64,000 bases of DNA from an uncultured Opitutia bacterium (GTDB lineage: Bacteria; Verrucomicrobiota; Verrucomicrobiia; Opitutales; Opitutaceae), in NCBI GenBank assembly GCA_903859715.1, contig CAIONS010000060.1, positions 50,724-114,723 on the forward strand, written 5' to 3'. How positions within the stretch are numbered: position 1 is the first letter of the stretch; every line of letters starts with the position of its first letter. Of the stretch, positions 37,870 through 46,520 are shown one piece after another. Under the pieces are notes generated by a model. It saw only the letters and a program-made list of their open reading frames with translations, was not told where the DNA came from and ran no database searches. The position numbers and the translations under genes were made by a program.

Positions 37870-38724
37870 ATGAGCAAACTCGTCCTCGCGACCCGTAAAA
37901 GCCCGCTTGCCTTGGTGCAGACCGAAATGGTCGCGGCGCACCTGCGGACTGCGCTCAAGGTCGAGACCGAGCTGCTGAAGGTGGTCACCACCGGCGACAA
38001 GCAGGCCGACTGGTCACTTGAACAGAAGGGCGGCAAGGGACTCTTCACGGGTGAACTTGAGCAGGCGCTCCTGCGGGGCGAGGCGGATGTGGCGGTGCAC
38101 AGCACAAAGGACCTGCCGGGCGAAATGCCGGCGGGGCTCGCCATTGCCGGCTATCTCCCGCGTGAGGATGCCCGCGATGTGCTGGTGCTGCGCGCGGGCG
38201 TAAAGAGCCCGCAGAAGATCGCCACGGGCAGTCCGCGGCGCCGCCTGCAGGTCGCTCGGATGTTTCCGTCCGTAGAGTTTACGGAAATCCGCGGCAACGT
38301 GGACACCCGCCTGCGCAAGATCGCGGAGCAACACGTTGCGGACGGCACCGTACTCGCTGCGGCAGGGCTGAAGCGACTCGGAATCGTAGCCTGGCCGGGA
38401 CTGGAATTCTGCCCGCTGAGTTTCGATGAAATGGTGCCGGCCGTGGGGCAGGGCGCCATCGCCATCCAGTGCCGCACGGCGGATGTGGCCTGGTTCGCGG
38501 CAATTTTCGATCAGGCCACGGCCCGCGGGCTCGGGCTCGAGCGGGCTTTTCAAACGGCGCTGGGCGGCGGGTGCCATACGGCGTTTGGCGCTCACGCGGC
38601 AGCTGACACTCTGTATTTTTTCCATGAACAAACCGGCCTGCGCAGTTTGCCGCTCACAGCGGCGGATCTGGCCGCCCCCGCACCGGCGGCCGCGCGCATG
38701 CTTCAACTCCTGGGTCTGAAATGA
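37870..38724 (+). CDS. hemC: Porphobilinogen deaminase (hydroxymethylbilane synthase)
   Basis: It polymerises four porphobilinogens to hydroxymethylbilane in heme synthesis. It has 284 residues, slightly short for the family (about 310). It starts KLVLATRKSPLALVQ and has the active-site HSTKDLP and the GSPRRRLQ motif. The dipyrromethane-cofactor Cys235 is in GGGCHTAFG. The start is the ATG at 37870, just after the ilvC terminator. Its last 4 bp overlap the hemD start (ATGA), giving translational coupling. Confidence 0.94.
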   Translation: MSKLVLATRKSPLALVQTEMVAAHLRTALKVETELLKVVTTGDKQADWSLEQKGGKGLFTGELEQALLRGEADVAVHSTKDLPGEMPAGLAIAGYLPREDARDVLVLRAGVKSPQKIATGSPRRRLQVARMFPSVEFTEIRGNVDTRLRKIAEQHVADGTVLAAAGLKRLGIVAWPGLEFCPLSFDEMVPAVGQGAIAIQCRTADVAWFAAIFDQATARGLGLERAFQTALGGGCHTAFGAHAAADTLYFFHEQTGLRSLPLTAADLAAPAPAAARMLQLLGLK

Positions 38725-39521
38725 GCTCTTCCTCCCTTGCCGGCCGCCGCATTGTCCTTACCCGCGCCGGTCACCAAAACTCCGAGCTTCACGCCAAGCT
38801 CGCCGCCCTCGGCGCCGAAGTGCTGGAGCTGCCGTTGATCCGCGTGATCAAGTCCGTGCGCAACGAGGACCTCGCCGAGGTGTTTCCCGAGCTGGGCGGC
38901 TATGACTGGATTGCGTTCACCAGCGCGAACGGAGTCCGTTTTTACTTCGAGGAATTTTTCCGGGTGTTCGATGACATCCGGTCGCTCGGCCTCATCCGCA
39001 TCGCGTGCGTGGGCGAAGCGACAGCCAAGGCGATCGTTGCGCTGCATCTCAAGGTTGAGTGCCAGCCCGAAATAGCGACGGCCGAGGCGTTGGCCGCGGC
39101 ACTGGTCGCGACAGGCAGTCTCGATAGCGCGAAGGTGCTGGTCGTCACCGGCAATCGAAACCGCGAGGTGCTCGTGACCAAGCTCGAGGAAGCCCGCGCG
39201 ATCGTGGACACCTTGCAGGTGTACCAGACGGAAAAGAACGACCTCTCTTCCGACCCGTCCGCCGCTGATTTCCGCGCCCGGGGCGCCGACGCGATTCTTT
39301 TCGCCAGTTCGTCCGCGGCGCAGTCGTTCGTGGACCAGGCCGCCGTGCTGCAGCTGGCCAAGGATGCGCGCCGTCCGCTCGCGGGCAGCATGGGACCGCA
39401 GACGAGTGAAACGATGAAGAAGGCCGGCATCCCCATCGATTTCACGGCCAAGGAGCCGAGCCTGGATGCATTGGTGGTGGCGGCGGTGAAGGCGCTGGAG
39501 TCGGAGTCGCGCAAGCGTTAG
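38721..39521 (+). CDS. hemD: Uroporphyrinogen-III synthase
   Basis: It closes hydroxymethylbilane with inversion of ring D. It is a 266-residue two-domain HemD-family protein. RIVLTRAGHQNSEL and YDWIAFTSANGVRFYF mark domain 1; ILFASSSAAQSF and DFTAKEPSLDALVVA mark domain 2. The family is very divergent, so the operon with hemC (ATGA overlap) is important evidence. No methyltransferase (cobA) is fused, unlike in some bacteria. Confidence 0.9.
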   Translation: MSSSSLAGRRIVLTRAGHQNSELHAKLAALGAEVLELPLIRVIKSVRNEDLAEVFPELGGYDWIAFTSANGVRFYFEEFFRVFDDIRSLGLIRIACVGEATAKAIVALHLKVECQPEIATAEALAAALVATGSLDSAKVLVVTGNRNREVLVTKLEEARAIVDTLQVYQTEKNDLSSDPSAADFRARGADAILFASSSAAQSFVDQAAVLQLAKDARRPLAGSMGPQTSETMKKAGIPIDFTAKEPSLDALVVAAVKALESESRKR

Positions 39522-39566
39522 CGGCTCGCCCTGCGGCGTGAAACGAGGCACGCTTCGCTCCTGGCA

Positions 39567-40181
39567 ATGCAAGTCCTGCTAACGGTCCTTTTCCCTGGCG
39601 ACCATCGCCGTTCGATCGCGAGCCTGGCCGGCCGGGCGGCCCTGCTGCTGTTTCTGATCGTTTGGTCCTGGCCTTACTTCACGGTGCGCCTGGTGGATCT
39701 GGGCCAGGATCCCGGAGTGATGCACCTGGTGCATCTGGTATTCCATGAGGCGGGTCACACGATCACCGCCATGCTCACGGACAACCGGACACTGATCGTC
39801 TTCATGGGGAGCGGCAACCAGGTGCTCGTGCCCCTGATCATCACGCTGGCATTCTATTTCAAGAATCACGATGCGTTCGCGGCGGCGGTGGGGCTGTGGT
39901 GGACCGGTCATTCGACGTTGGATGTTGCGCCGTACATTCAGGACGCCCGCATGCTCAACCTGCAGCTGCTTTCGGGCGGAACCGGCAAGGAAGTGGAAGG
40001 CCACGACTGGGAATACCTGCTGGAGCACTGGCATGTGATCAATCGCGACATCATCATCGCCGCCCACGTGGCCACGGTCGCCCGCTGCATCATGTTTCTA
40101 GCCTTCGGGTGGGCGCTGGGATCGATCATCTACGATGCCTACATGCGGAACGCTCCGTTGGGTCTGGATGCGGCAGACTGA
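39567..40181 (+). CDS. Membrane protein with HEAGH zinc-site motif
   Basis: This 204-residue integral membrane protein has hydrophobic segments at about residues 22-37 (AALLLFLIVWSWPYF), 85-97 (VLVPLIITLAFYF) and 165-188 (IIIAAHVATVARCIMFLAFGW). HEAGH at residues 60-64 sits at the edge of a hydrophobic stretch, the arrangement of site-2-protease/M50-like metallopeptidases. A second HxxxDVxP-like segment (GHSTLDVAPY) could provide the third ligand. It is not long enough for a full S2P core, so peptidase function is inference. It follows hemD by 45 bp and may share its transcript. Confidence 0.7.
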   Translation: MQVLLTVLFPGDHRRSIASLAGRAALLLFLIVWSWPYFTVRLVDLGQDPGVMHLVHLVFHEAGHTITAMLTDNRTLIVFMGSGNQVLVPLIITLAFYFKNHDAFAAAVGLWWTGHSTLDVAPYIQDARMLNLQLLSGGTGKEVEGHDWEYLLEHWHVINRDIIIAAHVATVARCIMFLAFGWALGSIIYDAYMRNAPLGLDAAD

Positions 40182-40277
40182 GCCTTTGTGCAGCCGCCGG
40201 AGCCGGCTTCGCTTTGTGGCGGGATTTTTGTCGGGTTGCCACCGTCACCGGCCCATGCCTTCTTGTCGGCCTTCCCG

Positions 40278-41372
40278 ATGAAAGTGCCCTTCCTGGATCT
40301 CTCCCTGCAGCATAAAGCGCTTCGTGAGCCGGCGCTCGCGGCCCTGACGGCGACGTACGACGCCACGCGGTTTTGCCTCGGGAAGGATGTGGAGGATTTT
40401 GAGAAAAACTTTGCCTCGACGCTCGGCTATCCCCGTGTCCTGGGCATGAACAGCGGCACGGCGCCGCTCCATGTCGCCTGCATGCTTGCCGGATTTGGCC
40501 CGGGCGATGAGATCGTCACGGCGCCGTTCACCTTCATCTCTTCGGCGTGGGGCATCAATTATGTCGGCGCCACCCCGGTCTTTGCGGACATCGAGGAAGG
40601 CACCTTCAATCTCGATCCGGCCAAACTGGCCGCCGCCATCACGCCGCGAACCAAGGGCATCATCATTGTGCATCTCTTCGGCCAGCCGGCGCGGATGGAT
40701 GAGATCATGGCCGTGGCTGCGAAGCACAGGCTCTTCGTCATCGAGGATTGCGCGCAGGCGGTGGGCGCGAAATACGAGGGCACGCCGGTCGGCATGATCG
40801 GAGATGCCGGGACCTTCAGTTTCTATCCGACGAAGAACCTCGGCGGTTGCGGCGAGGGCGGGGCATTTGTCTCGCGCCATGAGGAGCTTCATACCCGCGC
40901 GCGGCACATCCGCGTGCATGGCTCGGACCGGCGCTATTATCACGACATCATCGGCGGCAATTTCCGCATGGATGGATTCCAAGGCGCACTGCTCAACGTC
41001 AAGTTGCCCCACCTCGCGGCGTGGACGATCCGCCGTCAGGCGATTGCGGCGCGCTATCTCGTCGGAATCAAGCTGGCCGATGTGCGCCTGCCCGAGCAGC
41101 CGCACTATGGGAAATCGGTGTTTCACCAGTTCACGATCCGTCATCCGCGCCGCGATGCCCTGCGCGAACATTTGACGAAGCACGAGATCGGGACCGACCT
41201 CATTTATCCCGTGCCGCTGCACCTGCAGAAGTGCTATGCGAACCTGGGCTATGGTCCGGGTTCATTCCCGGTCGCAGAGAAGGCGGCGGCGACATGTGTG
41301 AGCCTGCCGATTTTTCCTGAACTGACCGACGCTCAGGTGGAGCACGTGATCGCTAGCCTGAACTCGTTCTGA
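40278..41372 (+). CDS. DegT/DnrJ/EryC1/StrS aminotransferase
   Basis: This 364-residue fold-type I PLP enzyme belongs to the sugar aminotransferase family used for amino-sugars in polysaccharides, LPS or secondary metabolites. It starts KVPFLDLSLQHKAL. NSGTAPLHVA binds the phosphate. FVIEDCAQAVGAKY holds the pyridine-N Asp, and the Schiff-base Lys186 is in FYPTKNLGG. The start ATG at 40278 is chosen from the family N-terminus. It overlaps no gene, and trpF follows after 2 bp. No other sugar-nucleotide genes are nearby, so the substrate is unknown. Confidence 0.9.
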   Translation: MKVPFLDLSLQHKALREPALAALTATYDATRFCLGKDVEDFEKNFASTLGYPRVLGMNSGTAPLHVACMLAGFGPGDEIVTAPFTFISSAWGINYVGATPVFADIEEGTFNLDPAKLAAAITPRTKGIIIVHLFGQPARMDEIMAVAAKHRLFVIEDCAQAVGAKYEGTPVGMIGDAGTFSFYPTKNLGGCGEGGAFVSRHEELHTRARHIRVHGSDRRYYHDIIGGNFRMDGFQGALLNVKLPHLAAWTIRRQAIAARYLVGIKLADVRLPEQPHYGKSVFHQFTIRHPRRDALREHLTKHEIGTDLIYPVPLHLQKCYANLGYGPGSFPVAEKAAATCVSLPIFPELTDAQVEHVIASLNSF

Positions 41373-41374
41373 TC

Positions 41375-42019
41375 ATGATCGATGGCATTCGACTGAAGGT
41401 CTGCGGGCTGACCTCCCAAGTGCAGGCGGAATTTTCCGCTGACGCCGGGGCGGATTTTTTGGGATACAACCTTTATCCGAAATCACCGCGCTATTTGCCG
41501 CTGGAATCATTCCAGCGTCTGGCGCGACACCCGGCCCATGTGCGGCTGGTGGCGGTGACCGTCGAACCGACGCTTGCGGAACTGGCCGCCATGAATTCGG
41601 CGGGGTTTGATTTCTTCCAGGTTCACTTCCGGCATGACCTGCCTGCCTCAGTGGTCGCGAGCTGGGCGGAAACCGTGGGAGTGGAGCGACTGTGGCTGGC
41701 GCCCAAGCTGCCACCTGAAGTGGATGTGCCGGTTGAGATGTTGCCTCCGGCCGGAACCTTCCTGCTCGATACGTTCGATGCCGATAAATTTGGCGGCACC
41801 GGCCGGACCGGGGACTGGGGCAAATTTGCCCGCCATCAGCGCGCGCATCCGAACAAAACCTGGATTCTTTCCGGCGGCCTCAATCCGGCGAACATCGGCG
41901 ACGCGATCCATCAGTCCGGCGCCCGGTTTGTGGATGTGAACAGCGGGGTGGAGTCGGCGCCTGGTGTGAAGGATCCCGCCAAGATCAGTGCGTTGGTGAA
42001 GGCGATTCTGGCGAGGTAG
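41375..42019 (+). CDS. trpF: Phosphoribosylanthranilate isomerase
   Basis: It catalyses the Amadori rearrangement in tryptophan synthesis. It is a 214-residue (beta/alpha)8 barrel. KVCGLTSQVQAEF has the catalytic Cys, and phosphate-binding loops are in the WILSGGLNPANIG and VDVNSGVESAPGVKD segments with the catalytic Asp nearby. It is somewhat divergent (QVHFRHDLP rather than QLHG), but the GLxPxN and SGVE motifs are clear. Its TAG stop is part of the GTAGGGC repeat that follows, so the repeat inserted or arose exactly at the gene end. Confidence 0.88.
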   Translation: MIDGIRLKVCGLTSQVQAEFSADAGADFLGYNLYPKSPRYLPLESFQRLARHPAHVRLVAVTVEPTLAELAAMNSAGFDFFQVHFRHDLPASVVASWAETVGVERLWLAPKLPPEVDVPVEMLPPAGTFLLDTFDADKFGGTGRTGDWGKFARHQRAHPNKTWILSGGLNPANIGDAIHQSGARFVDVNSGVESAPGVKDPAKISALVKAILAR

Positions 42020-42079
42020 GGCAGGTCTTTGACCTGCTCTCAACGGCCCTGAATGCGGGGCAAAGACCCGCCCTACCTC
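42013..42079. repeat. GTAGGGC-family palindromic repeat, copy 1
   Basis: This 67-bp element has 10-bp inverted ends GAGGTAGGGC/GCCCTACCTC and an inner GCAGGTCTTTGACCTGC palindrome. A GGGGCAAAGACCCGCC arm lies on the far side. A longer relative is at 46521-46597. The left end contains the trpF stop codon. Confidence 0.8.
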
Positions 42080-42082
42080 ATA

Positions 42083-42577
42083 CTACGCGGCCGCGATCAC
42101 GCCTTCGTGGGCGAGCAACTGTGCCTTGAGCTCTTCGCCAAAAGCGTAGCCAGTGAGCGAGCCGTCGCCGCCAATGACGCGGTGGCACGGGATGATCAGG
42201 CAGATCGGATTGGTCGCATTGGCCCGGCCGATGGCCCGCGCGGCACCGGGATTACCCAGGTCGGCGGCGAGTTCGCCATAGCTGCGGGTCTGGCCGAAGG
42301 GGATGCGTTGCAGTGCGGCCCAGACACTTTGTTGAAAGGGTGTCCCGCTCGGCGCGAGCCTGAGGGTGAAGGGTTCGCGCTTGCCGGCAAAATAGCCGGC
42401 AATTTCACGCCGGGCCCCGGCGACGCGTGCGGGTTCGTGCAGCACTTCGTCCGCGGCAAAACGGTCGCGGAGTTCGGCGAGGCCGCCGAAGGCGGCGGCG
42501 ATGACGGATCCGTTGGCGTCGACGGCGACGGTGAAGTCACCGAGGGGCGTGGGAAAGGTGTCGTAGAATTGTCTCAT
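42083..42577 (-). CDS. ogt: Methylated-DNA--protein-cysteine methyltransferase
   Basis: It repairs O6-alkylguanine by transferring the alkyl group to its own Cys. It is a 164-residue protein with N-terminal RNase H-like and C-terminal DNA-binding domains. The active Cys is in LIIPCHRVIGG, preceded by SYGELA and AIGRANATNP. ATG 42577 overlaps the stop of the ada/alkA gene (ATGA), giving coupled translation in an alkylation-repair operon; ATG 42604 would lie inside that gene. Confidence 0.93.
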   Translation of the reverse strand: MRQFYDTFPTPLGDFTVAVDANGSVIAAAFGGLAELRDRFAADEVLHEPARVAGARREIAGYFAGKREPFTLRLAPSGTPFQQSVWAALQRIPFGQTRSYGELAADLGNPGAARAIGRANATNPICLIIPCHRVIGGDGSLTGYAFGEELKAQLLAHEGVIAAA

Positions 42578-44004
42578 GTGGGAATGGGTTGATTGAACTG
42601 CCAAAGGTGCGCGGTAGCGAGGCTCCGGTACGGCGAGAACATGGCCATCAGGCGGCGTGTCGCGTCCATGTCGGGGCGTTCCTCCAATTTAAGCAAGGCC
42701 TGCAAGCCGCTGGTCACGCCGGTGTCACCCAGCGGCACGCAGTCCGGAAAGCCGAGGGAGCGCATCATCAGGTAATTGACCGACCACGGGCCGAGTCCGC
42801 GGATGGCGAGCAAGGTGCGCTCAACCCGTGTGGCGGACATGCCCGCCAGGGCTGTCAAATCGAGTTTCCCGGCGGTAATAAGCCGGGCCGTCGTGATGAG
42901 GTAGTCGGCTTTTTGCCGTGAGAATTGGAGTGGGAGTAAGTCGGCCGGTTCAAGGGCGGCGACGGCGGCCGGAGTCGGAGGCGCGTAAAGTCCGCCCGGC
43001 ATGGGTGCGCTGACGCGCTCGACGAGACGGCGCTTGAGCAGGCACGCGAAGGGGAAATTGATCTGCTGGCCGATGATGGACCAAAGCAGGCCGTCGAAGA
43101 CCGACGGAGTCTGGCTGATGCGCAGCTCGGGCCGTCCGGCGACGAGCCGCGCCAGGCCGAGCTTCCGCGCGAGCCGTGTGAAGGCCGCGGCATCTTCATC
43201 CAGGCCGAGCAGGCCGACGACGAGCGCGTGAACCTCAGGGAGATTTGCAGGGTTTCCGGCTGCTTCGCTTTTCTGCTTTGAAAGCCGCAGGGTCAGCATC
43301 GCGGGTCCCGTGCTCAGCTGTACCGCACTGGTGTAGACATCGCCCTCCAGCCGTTCGGTGACACTGTGAATGTCACGGCTGAGTGCCCGCCGCAGATAGG
43401 GCAGGAGGTAGCCGTCCGGAAGGGCAATCTCGAACGCGCCGCCGGCTCGCAATGCGCGATAGGCGGCGGGCGTCAGGCCGTTCAAGCGGCGGAAGTTTTC
43501 ATGGAAGGCGGAGAGCGCCTCAAACCCGGCCTCGAGTGCGATGCGGGAAAGCGGGGCATCCGAGTCCAGCAGCTGCCGCTTGGCGTGATCGAGGCGGGCC
43601 CGCAGCAGGAGATCGGCGGGCGTGGTGTGATAATGCTGGCGGAAGAGTTCGAACACCCGGGTTGAGCCAAACCCTGAGCGCCGGACAATGGCGCGCGCAT
43701 CGGCAAAATTCACCGGAGCAGTCCGGACTTCGGCGACAAGGCTTTCGATGGTTTCGAGCACCGGATCGGCGCCGCGGGCGAAATCATCGGGGTGGCATTT
43801 CTTGCAGGCGCGCAGTCCCGCCTCGCGGGCGGCCTCGCAGCTGGGAAAGAAGCGGACGTTTCCCGGCTTTGGTTTGCGCGCCTTGCACGCGGGCAGGCAA
43901 TAGATCCCGGTCGTCAGCACGCCGGTGAAGAAGCGACCGTTGTAGGACGCATCGCCCGCCAGCACGCGGGCATACATCTGGGTGTCGGTCATTCGCATGG
44001 GCAC
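42574..44004 (-). CDS. alkA: Ada regulatory domain fused to AlkA 3-methyladenine glycosylase
   Basis: This 476-residue protein joins an Ada-type zinc domain to an AraC HTH and an AlkA glycosylase. The zinc domain has C36 and C40 in YCLPACKARKP and further cysteines in ACKKCHP; C36 is the phosphotriester acceptor in relatives. The HTH spans about 85-185. The glycosylase has an N-terminal domain, the HhH/GPD segment LLAIRGLGPWSVNYLMMR, and a catalytic Asp in PLGDTGVTSGL. It lacks Ada's O6-methylguanine methyltransferase domain; that activity is supplied by the overlapping ogt gene. Methylation of the Ada domain probably induces this operon. Confidence 0.93.
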   Translation of the reverse strand: MPMRMTDTQMYARVLAGDASYNGRFFTGVLTTGIYCLPACKARKPKPGNVRFFPSCEAAREAGLRACKKCHPDDFARGADPVLETIESLVAEVRTAPVNFADARAIVRRSGFGSTRVFELFRQHYHTTPADLLLRARLDHAKRQLLDSDAPLSRIALEAGFEALSAFHENFRRLNGLTPAAYRALRAGGAFEIALPDGYLLPYLRRALSRDIHSVTERLEGDVYTSAVQLSTGPAMLTLRLSKQKSEAAGNPANLPEVHALVVGLLGLDEDAAAFTRLARKLGLARLVAGRPELRISQTPSVFDGLLWSIIGQQINFPFACLLKRRLVERVSAPMPGGLYAPPTPAAVAALEPADLLPLQFSRQKADYLITTARLITAGKLDLTALAGMSATRVERTLLAIRGLGPWSVNYLMMRSLGFPDCVPLGDTGVTSGLQALLKLEERPDMDATRRLMAMFSPYRSLATAHLWQFNQPIPT

Positions 44005-44078
44005 ACGTTAGCACAGTGCGCTGCTCCTGTCGTCCGGATTTCTCCGGCGCAATTCGGCCGCTCGCGGCGAGCAGCCGA

Positions 44079-44200
44079 ATAGGGGTGGAAGTTGGCAGCT
44101 GGGAGATCGGCGCAGGCGTGTTTCCATCTCTCAGTTCCTGTTTCCAATCTCCCACGCAGCGCGCGGTGTCGGCTCGACACATCGGGCCGACACCGCACGC
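44079..44200. repeat. Intergenic repeats and long hairpin upstream of yqeY
   Basis: The 203-bp gap between divergent alkA and yqeY holds two structures. First, an imperfect inverted repeat of AGTTGGCAGCTGGGAGAT and TCTCAGTTCCTGTTTCCAATCTCCCA. Then GCGGTGTCGGC and GCCGACACCGC (11-bp stem, about 44163-44196), ending 12 bp before the yqeY start. The hairpin lacks a T-tract, so it is not an intrinsic terminator. It could affect yqeY translation. Confidence 0.5.
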
Positions 44201-44207
44201 TGCGTTC

Positions 44208-44657
44208 ATGCCTACGATCTATGAAACCCTCCGTGCCGACATCATCGTCGCAATGAAAGCCCGCGATTCCGCCACCACGATGGCGCTGCGCACGGCGGAT
44301 GCCGCGATCAAGCGCGCGGAGATGGATACCGGCAAACCACTCGACGATGCGCTGGTCCTCACGACGCTGAAGAAAGCGGTCAAGAATCTGGCGGATGCCA
44401 AGGCGGAATTCGAAAAGGGCGACCGCGCGGATCTCGTGGCCGCGAATGAAGCGGAAATTCGCATCCTGGAGAAATACCTGCCCAAGGGTCTCGATCCCGC
44501 GAAGCTGGAGGCACTCGTGAATGAAGTGATCAAGGAGACCGGCGCCGCGTCCAAAAAGGAAATGGGCAAGGTCATCGCCGCCCTCAAGCAGCGGCCTGAA
44601 GCCGGATTGATCGACTTTGGCGCAGCCAGCAAACTCGTGCAGGCAAAGCTGCCCTGA
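44208..44657 (+). CDS. GatB/YqeY-domain protein
   Basis: This 149-residue helical protein of the YqeY family is related to the tail domain of amidotransferase GatB, which binds tRNA. Recognisable parts are LRADIIVAMKARDSATTMALRTADAAIK, EAEIRILEKYLPK and GAASKKEMGKVIAALK. The function of stand-alone YqeY is unproven; a tRNA-related role is inferred from GatB. The start is ATG 44208. The S4 protein and glycosidase follow closely. Confidence 0.9.
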   Translation: MPTIYETLRADIIVAMKARDSATTMALRTADAAIKRAEMDTGKPLDDALVLTTLKKAVKNLADAKAEFEKGDRADLVAANEAEIRILEKYLPKGLDPAKLEALVNEVIKETGAASKKEMGKVIAALKQRPEAGLIDFGAASKLVQAKLP

Positions 44658-44672
44658 TCGAAATTATTTTCC

Positions 44673-44909
44673 ATGGCGACCCAACCTCCTGCTGCCCCCC
44701 GCATCGTGCGCGTGCGCGAAGTGCCGATTGAATTGGCCCAGTTTCTCAAGTTTGGCGGCTTGGCAGCCACGGGCGGCGAGGCGAAGTCGGTGATCAGCGC
44801 CGGGCAGGTACAGCTGAACGGCGTGGTGGAAACACAGCGGGGCAAAAAATTGCGCGCGGGTGACAAGGTCACCTGCGACGGGCAGACGATTGTGGTGCAG
44901 GTGGCTTGA
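44673..44909 (+). CDS. Small S4-domain RNA-binding protein
   Basis: This 78-residue protein consists of one S4 domain (IELAQFLKFGGLAATGGEAK, then GQVQLNGVVETQRGKKLRAGD), the YaaA/RlbA-like class of single-domain S4 proteins. It probably binds structured RNA or the ribosome. It is 15 bp after yqeY and 6 bp before the glycosidase gene, suggesting one transcript. Confidence 0.85.
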   Translation: MATQPPAAPRIVRVREVPIELAQFLKFGGLAATGGEAKSVISAGQVQLNGVVETQRGKKLRAGDKVTCDGQTIVVQVA

Positions 44910-44915
44910 GCGGGC

Positions 44916-46487
44916 ATGGATACGACGCTTCCCGCCGCCAAGATTCTGTCGCCGGCCTCTGACCAGCCAGGGACGCTGGCATTCTTCGGCTCCCCCGAGG
45001 CGGAGTTGTTCACGCGCGAAGTCGCGGAATCGCTGGCCGGGGTGCTGCGGGAAAACCTGATCCTGCAACGGACCGCCGACGGCTATCCGCCTGGTTTCAC
45101 GCGGGCCTCGGTGCCGCCGCGGCCGTGGTGGGATACAATGTGGACGCGCGATGCCGGCACGTTCGTGCGTGAGCTGGTGGCGTGGGGCTACTTTGAGCAT
45201 GCGTGCCTGGTGTCGCATTGCCTGATCGAGGGTGTCGCCCGTAATCCGCAGGGATTCTTTGCCTTTCCCGAGAAGCTCCGACCCGGCGAGCCCGAGGCGG
45301 GCGACGAGATTGATGGCACCGCGGCCATCGTGATCGGGATGATCCTGCTCTGGCGTCATCTGCCAGCGTCACATCCGTTTCGCCCTCCGCTGCAGTCGTT
45401 CCTGCATGAGCCGTCGTCGCCGGTCCGGTACTTGGAACATCAGGCGAAGCAACAGGGGCTGATCGCAGGCACGGGCGAGTTTGGCCCGGGCTGCTCGGTG
45501 GACGGCTATTACTGCAGCTGCGTGCAGAACAACCTGGCGATGCTGGCGCTGCTGGCGGCGGCAGGGATGGAAGAGAGCATGGGAAATCCGCGCATGGCGG
45601 CTGGCTATCACGAAACGGCGCGAGGATTGGAGAAAATGATGACTGCGACGATGCTCTATCCCGACGGATCCTGGATGTGGGGCGTCCGTCCTGATACGCA
45701 CCTGCCGGACCAGAAGATTATCGATGAGCCGGTGAACCTTGGGACGGGCCTGCACAACGGCGTCGCATCGATGTACGCTGACGTGCTTGGGCTCGATCCG
45801 TTGACGGCGCAGTGGCCGTTCGCGGCACCGTGTCTGAAAACCTTTGAGCGTCTTTACCAGGCGCCGTTGCGCAAGGCGCAGTTCGACAAATATGGCTTCT
45901 GGCCGCAGTGGGATCCGCCATTCCGTGGCGGACTGAGCAGCGGACCTTCATATGGCGAGGGCTATGCGCTTCAGACCATGTTGCTGTACGACAAGTTGGA
46001 CTTTGCGGACAAGTCGCTGCGCTGGCTGGCGCGCGCAACGTTCGAGGCGACGCCGCAGCCGTTTAACAAACTCGACCGCACGTCGCCGTACCATTTTTAC
46101 GAGCGGACCTATTCGCCCGATGCCGTCGGAAAAGTGGAGTTCGAGGAAGGCTGCGGAGCGCTGAATCTGGTGAACGTCACCGAGCCGCTCAAGGTCGCGC
46201 GCCTGCTGTTGGGCGTGGATCCGACCGCGCGCGGCGAAGTGCGGATCACGCCGCGGCTGCCGCAGTGCATCACCCGCATCGAGGCCCGGCACTGGCCGTT
46301 GCTGACGGACACCGAGGTGGTGCATGCGAACCTGTCAATCGAGCGGACGGTGGCGGGTGGAATCAGTTTCACTTGCGATGTGATGGGTGGCAGGGTGATC
46401 CCGCGGCTGGTGGTCCGACAGCGGCAAGGCGATGTGAACCGCGTGCAATCCTACCGCGATGTCCGCCAGCTGGCCGTGACAATTTGA
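44916..46487 (+). CDS. Six-hairpin glycosidase-like protein
   Basis: This 523-residue protein has an (alpha/alpha)6 fold. PPRPWWDTMWTRDAGTFVRE, AGDEIDGTAAIVIGM and GLHNGVASMYADVLG resemble catalytic loops of GH15/GH63/amylo-1,6-glucosidase families. The Asp/Glu in GDEIDG and the Glu in GTGEFGPGC are candidate catalytic residues. A beta-rich C-terminal end follows from about residue 420. No signal peptide is seen, so it is probably cytoplasmic and acts on a storage or trehalose-like glucan. Substrate not assigned. Confidence 0.7.
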   Translation: MDTTLPAAKILSPASDQPGTLAFFGSPEAELFTREVAESLAGVLRENLILQRTADGYPPGFTRASVPPRPWWDTMWTRDAGTFVRELVAWGYFEHACLVSHCLIEGVARNPQGFFAFPEKLRPGEPEAGDEIDGTAAIVIGMILLWRHLPASHPFRPPLQSFLHEPSSPVRYLEHQAKQQGLIAGTGEFGPGCSVDGYYCSCVQNNLAMLALLAAAGMEESMGNPRMAAGYHETARGLEKMMTATMLYPDGSWMWGVRPDTHLPDQKIIDEPVNLGTGLHNGVASMYADVLGLDPLTAQWPFAAPCLKTFERLYQAPLRKAQFDKYGFWPQWDPPFRGGLSSGPSYGEGYALQTMLLYDKLDFADKSLRWLARATFEATPQPFNKLDRTSPYHFYERTYSPDAVGKVEFEEGCGALNLVNVTEPLKVARLLLGVDPTARGEVRITPRLPQCITRIEARHWPLLTDTEVVHANLSIERTVAGGISFTCDVMGGRVIPRLVVRQRQGDVNRVQSYRDVRQLAVTI

Positions 46488-46520
46488 GATTACAACCTGC
46501 GGAAGAAAGCTAGGTGTGGA

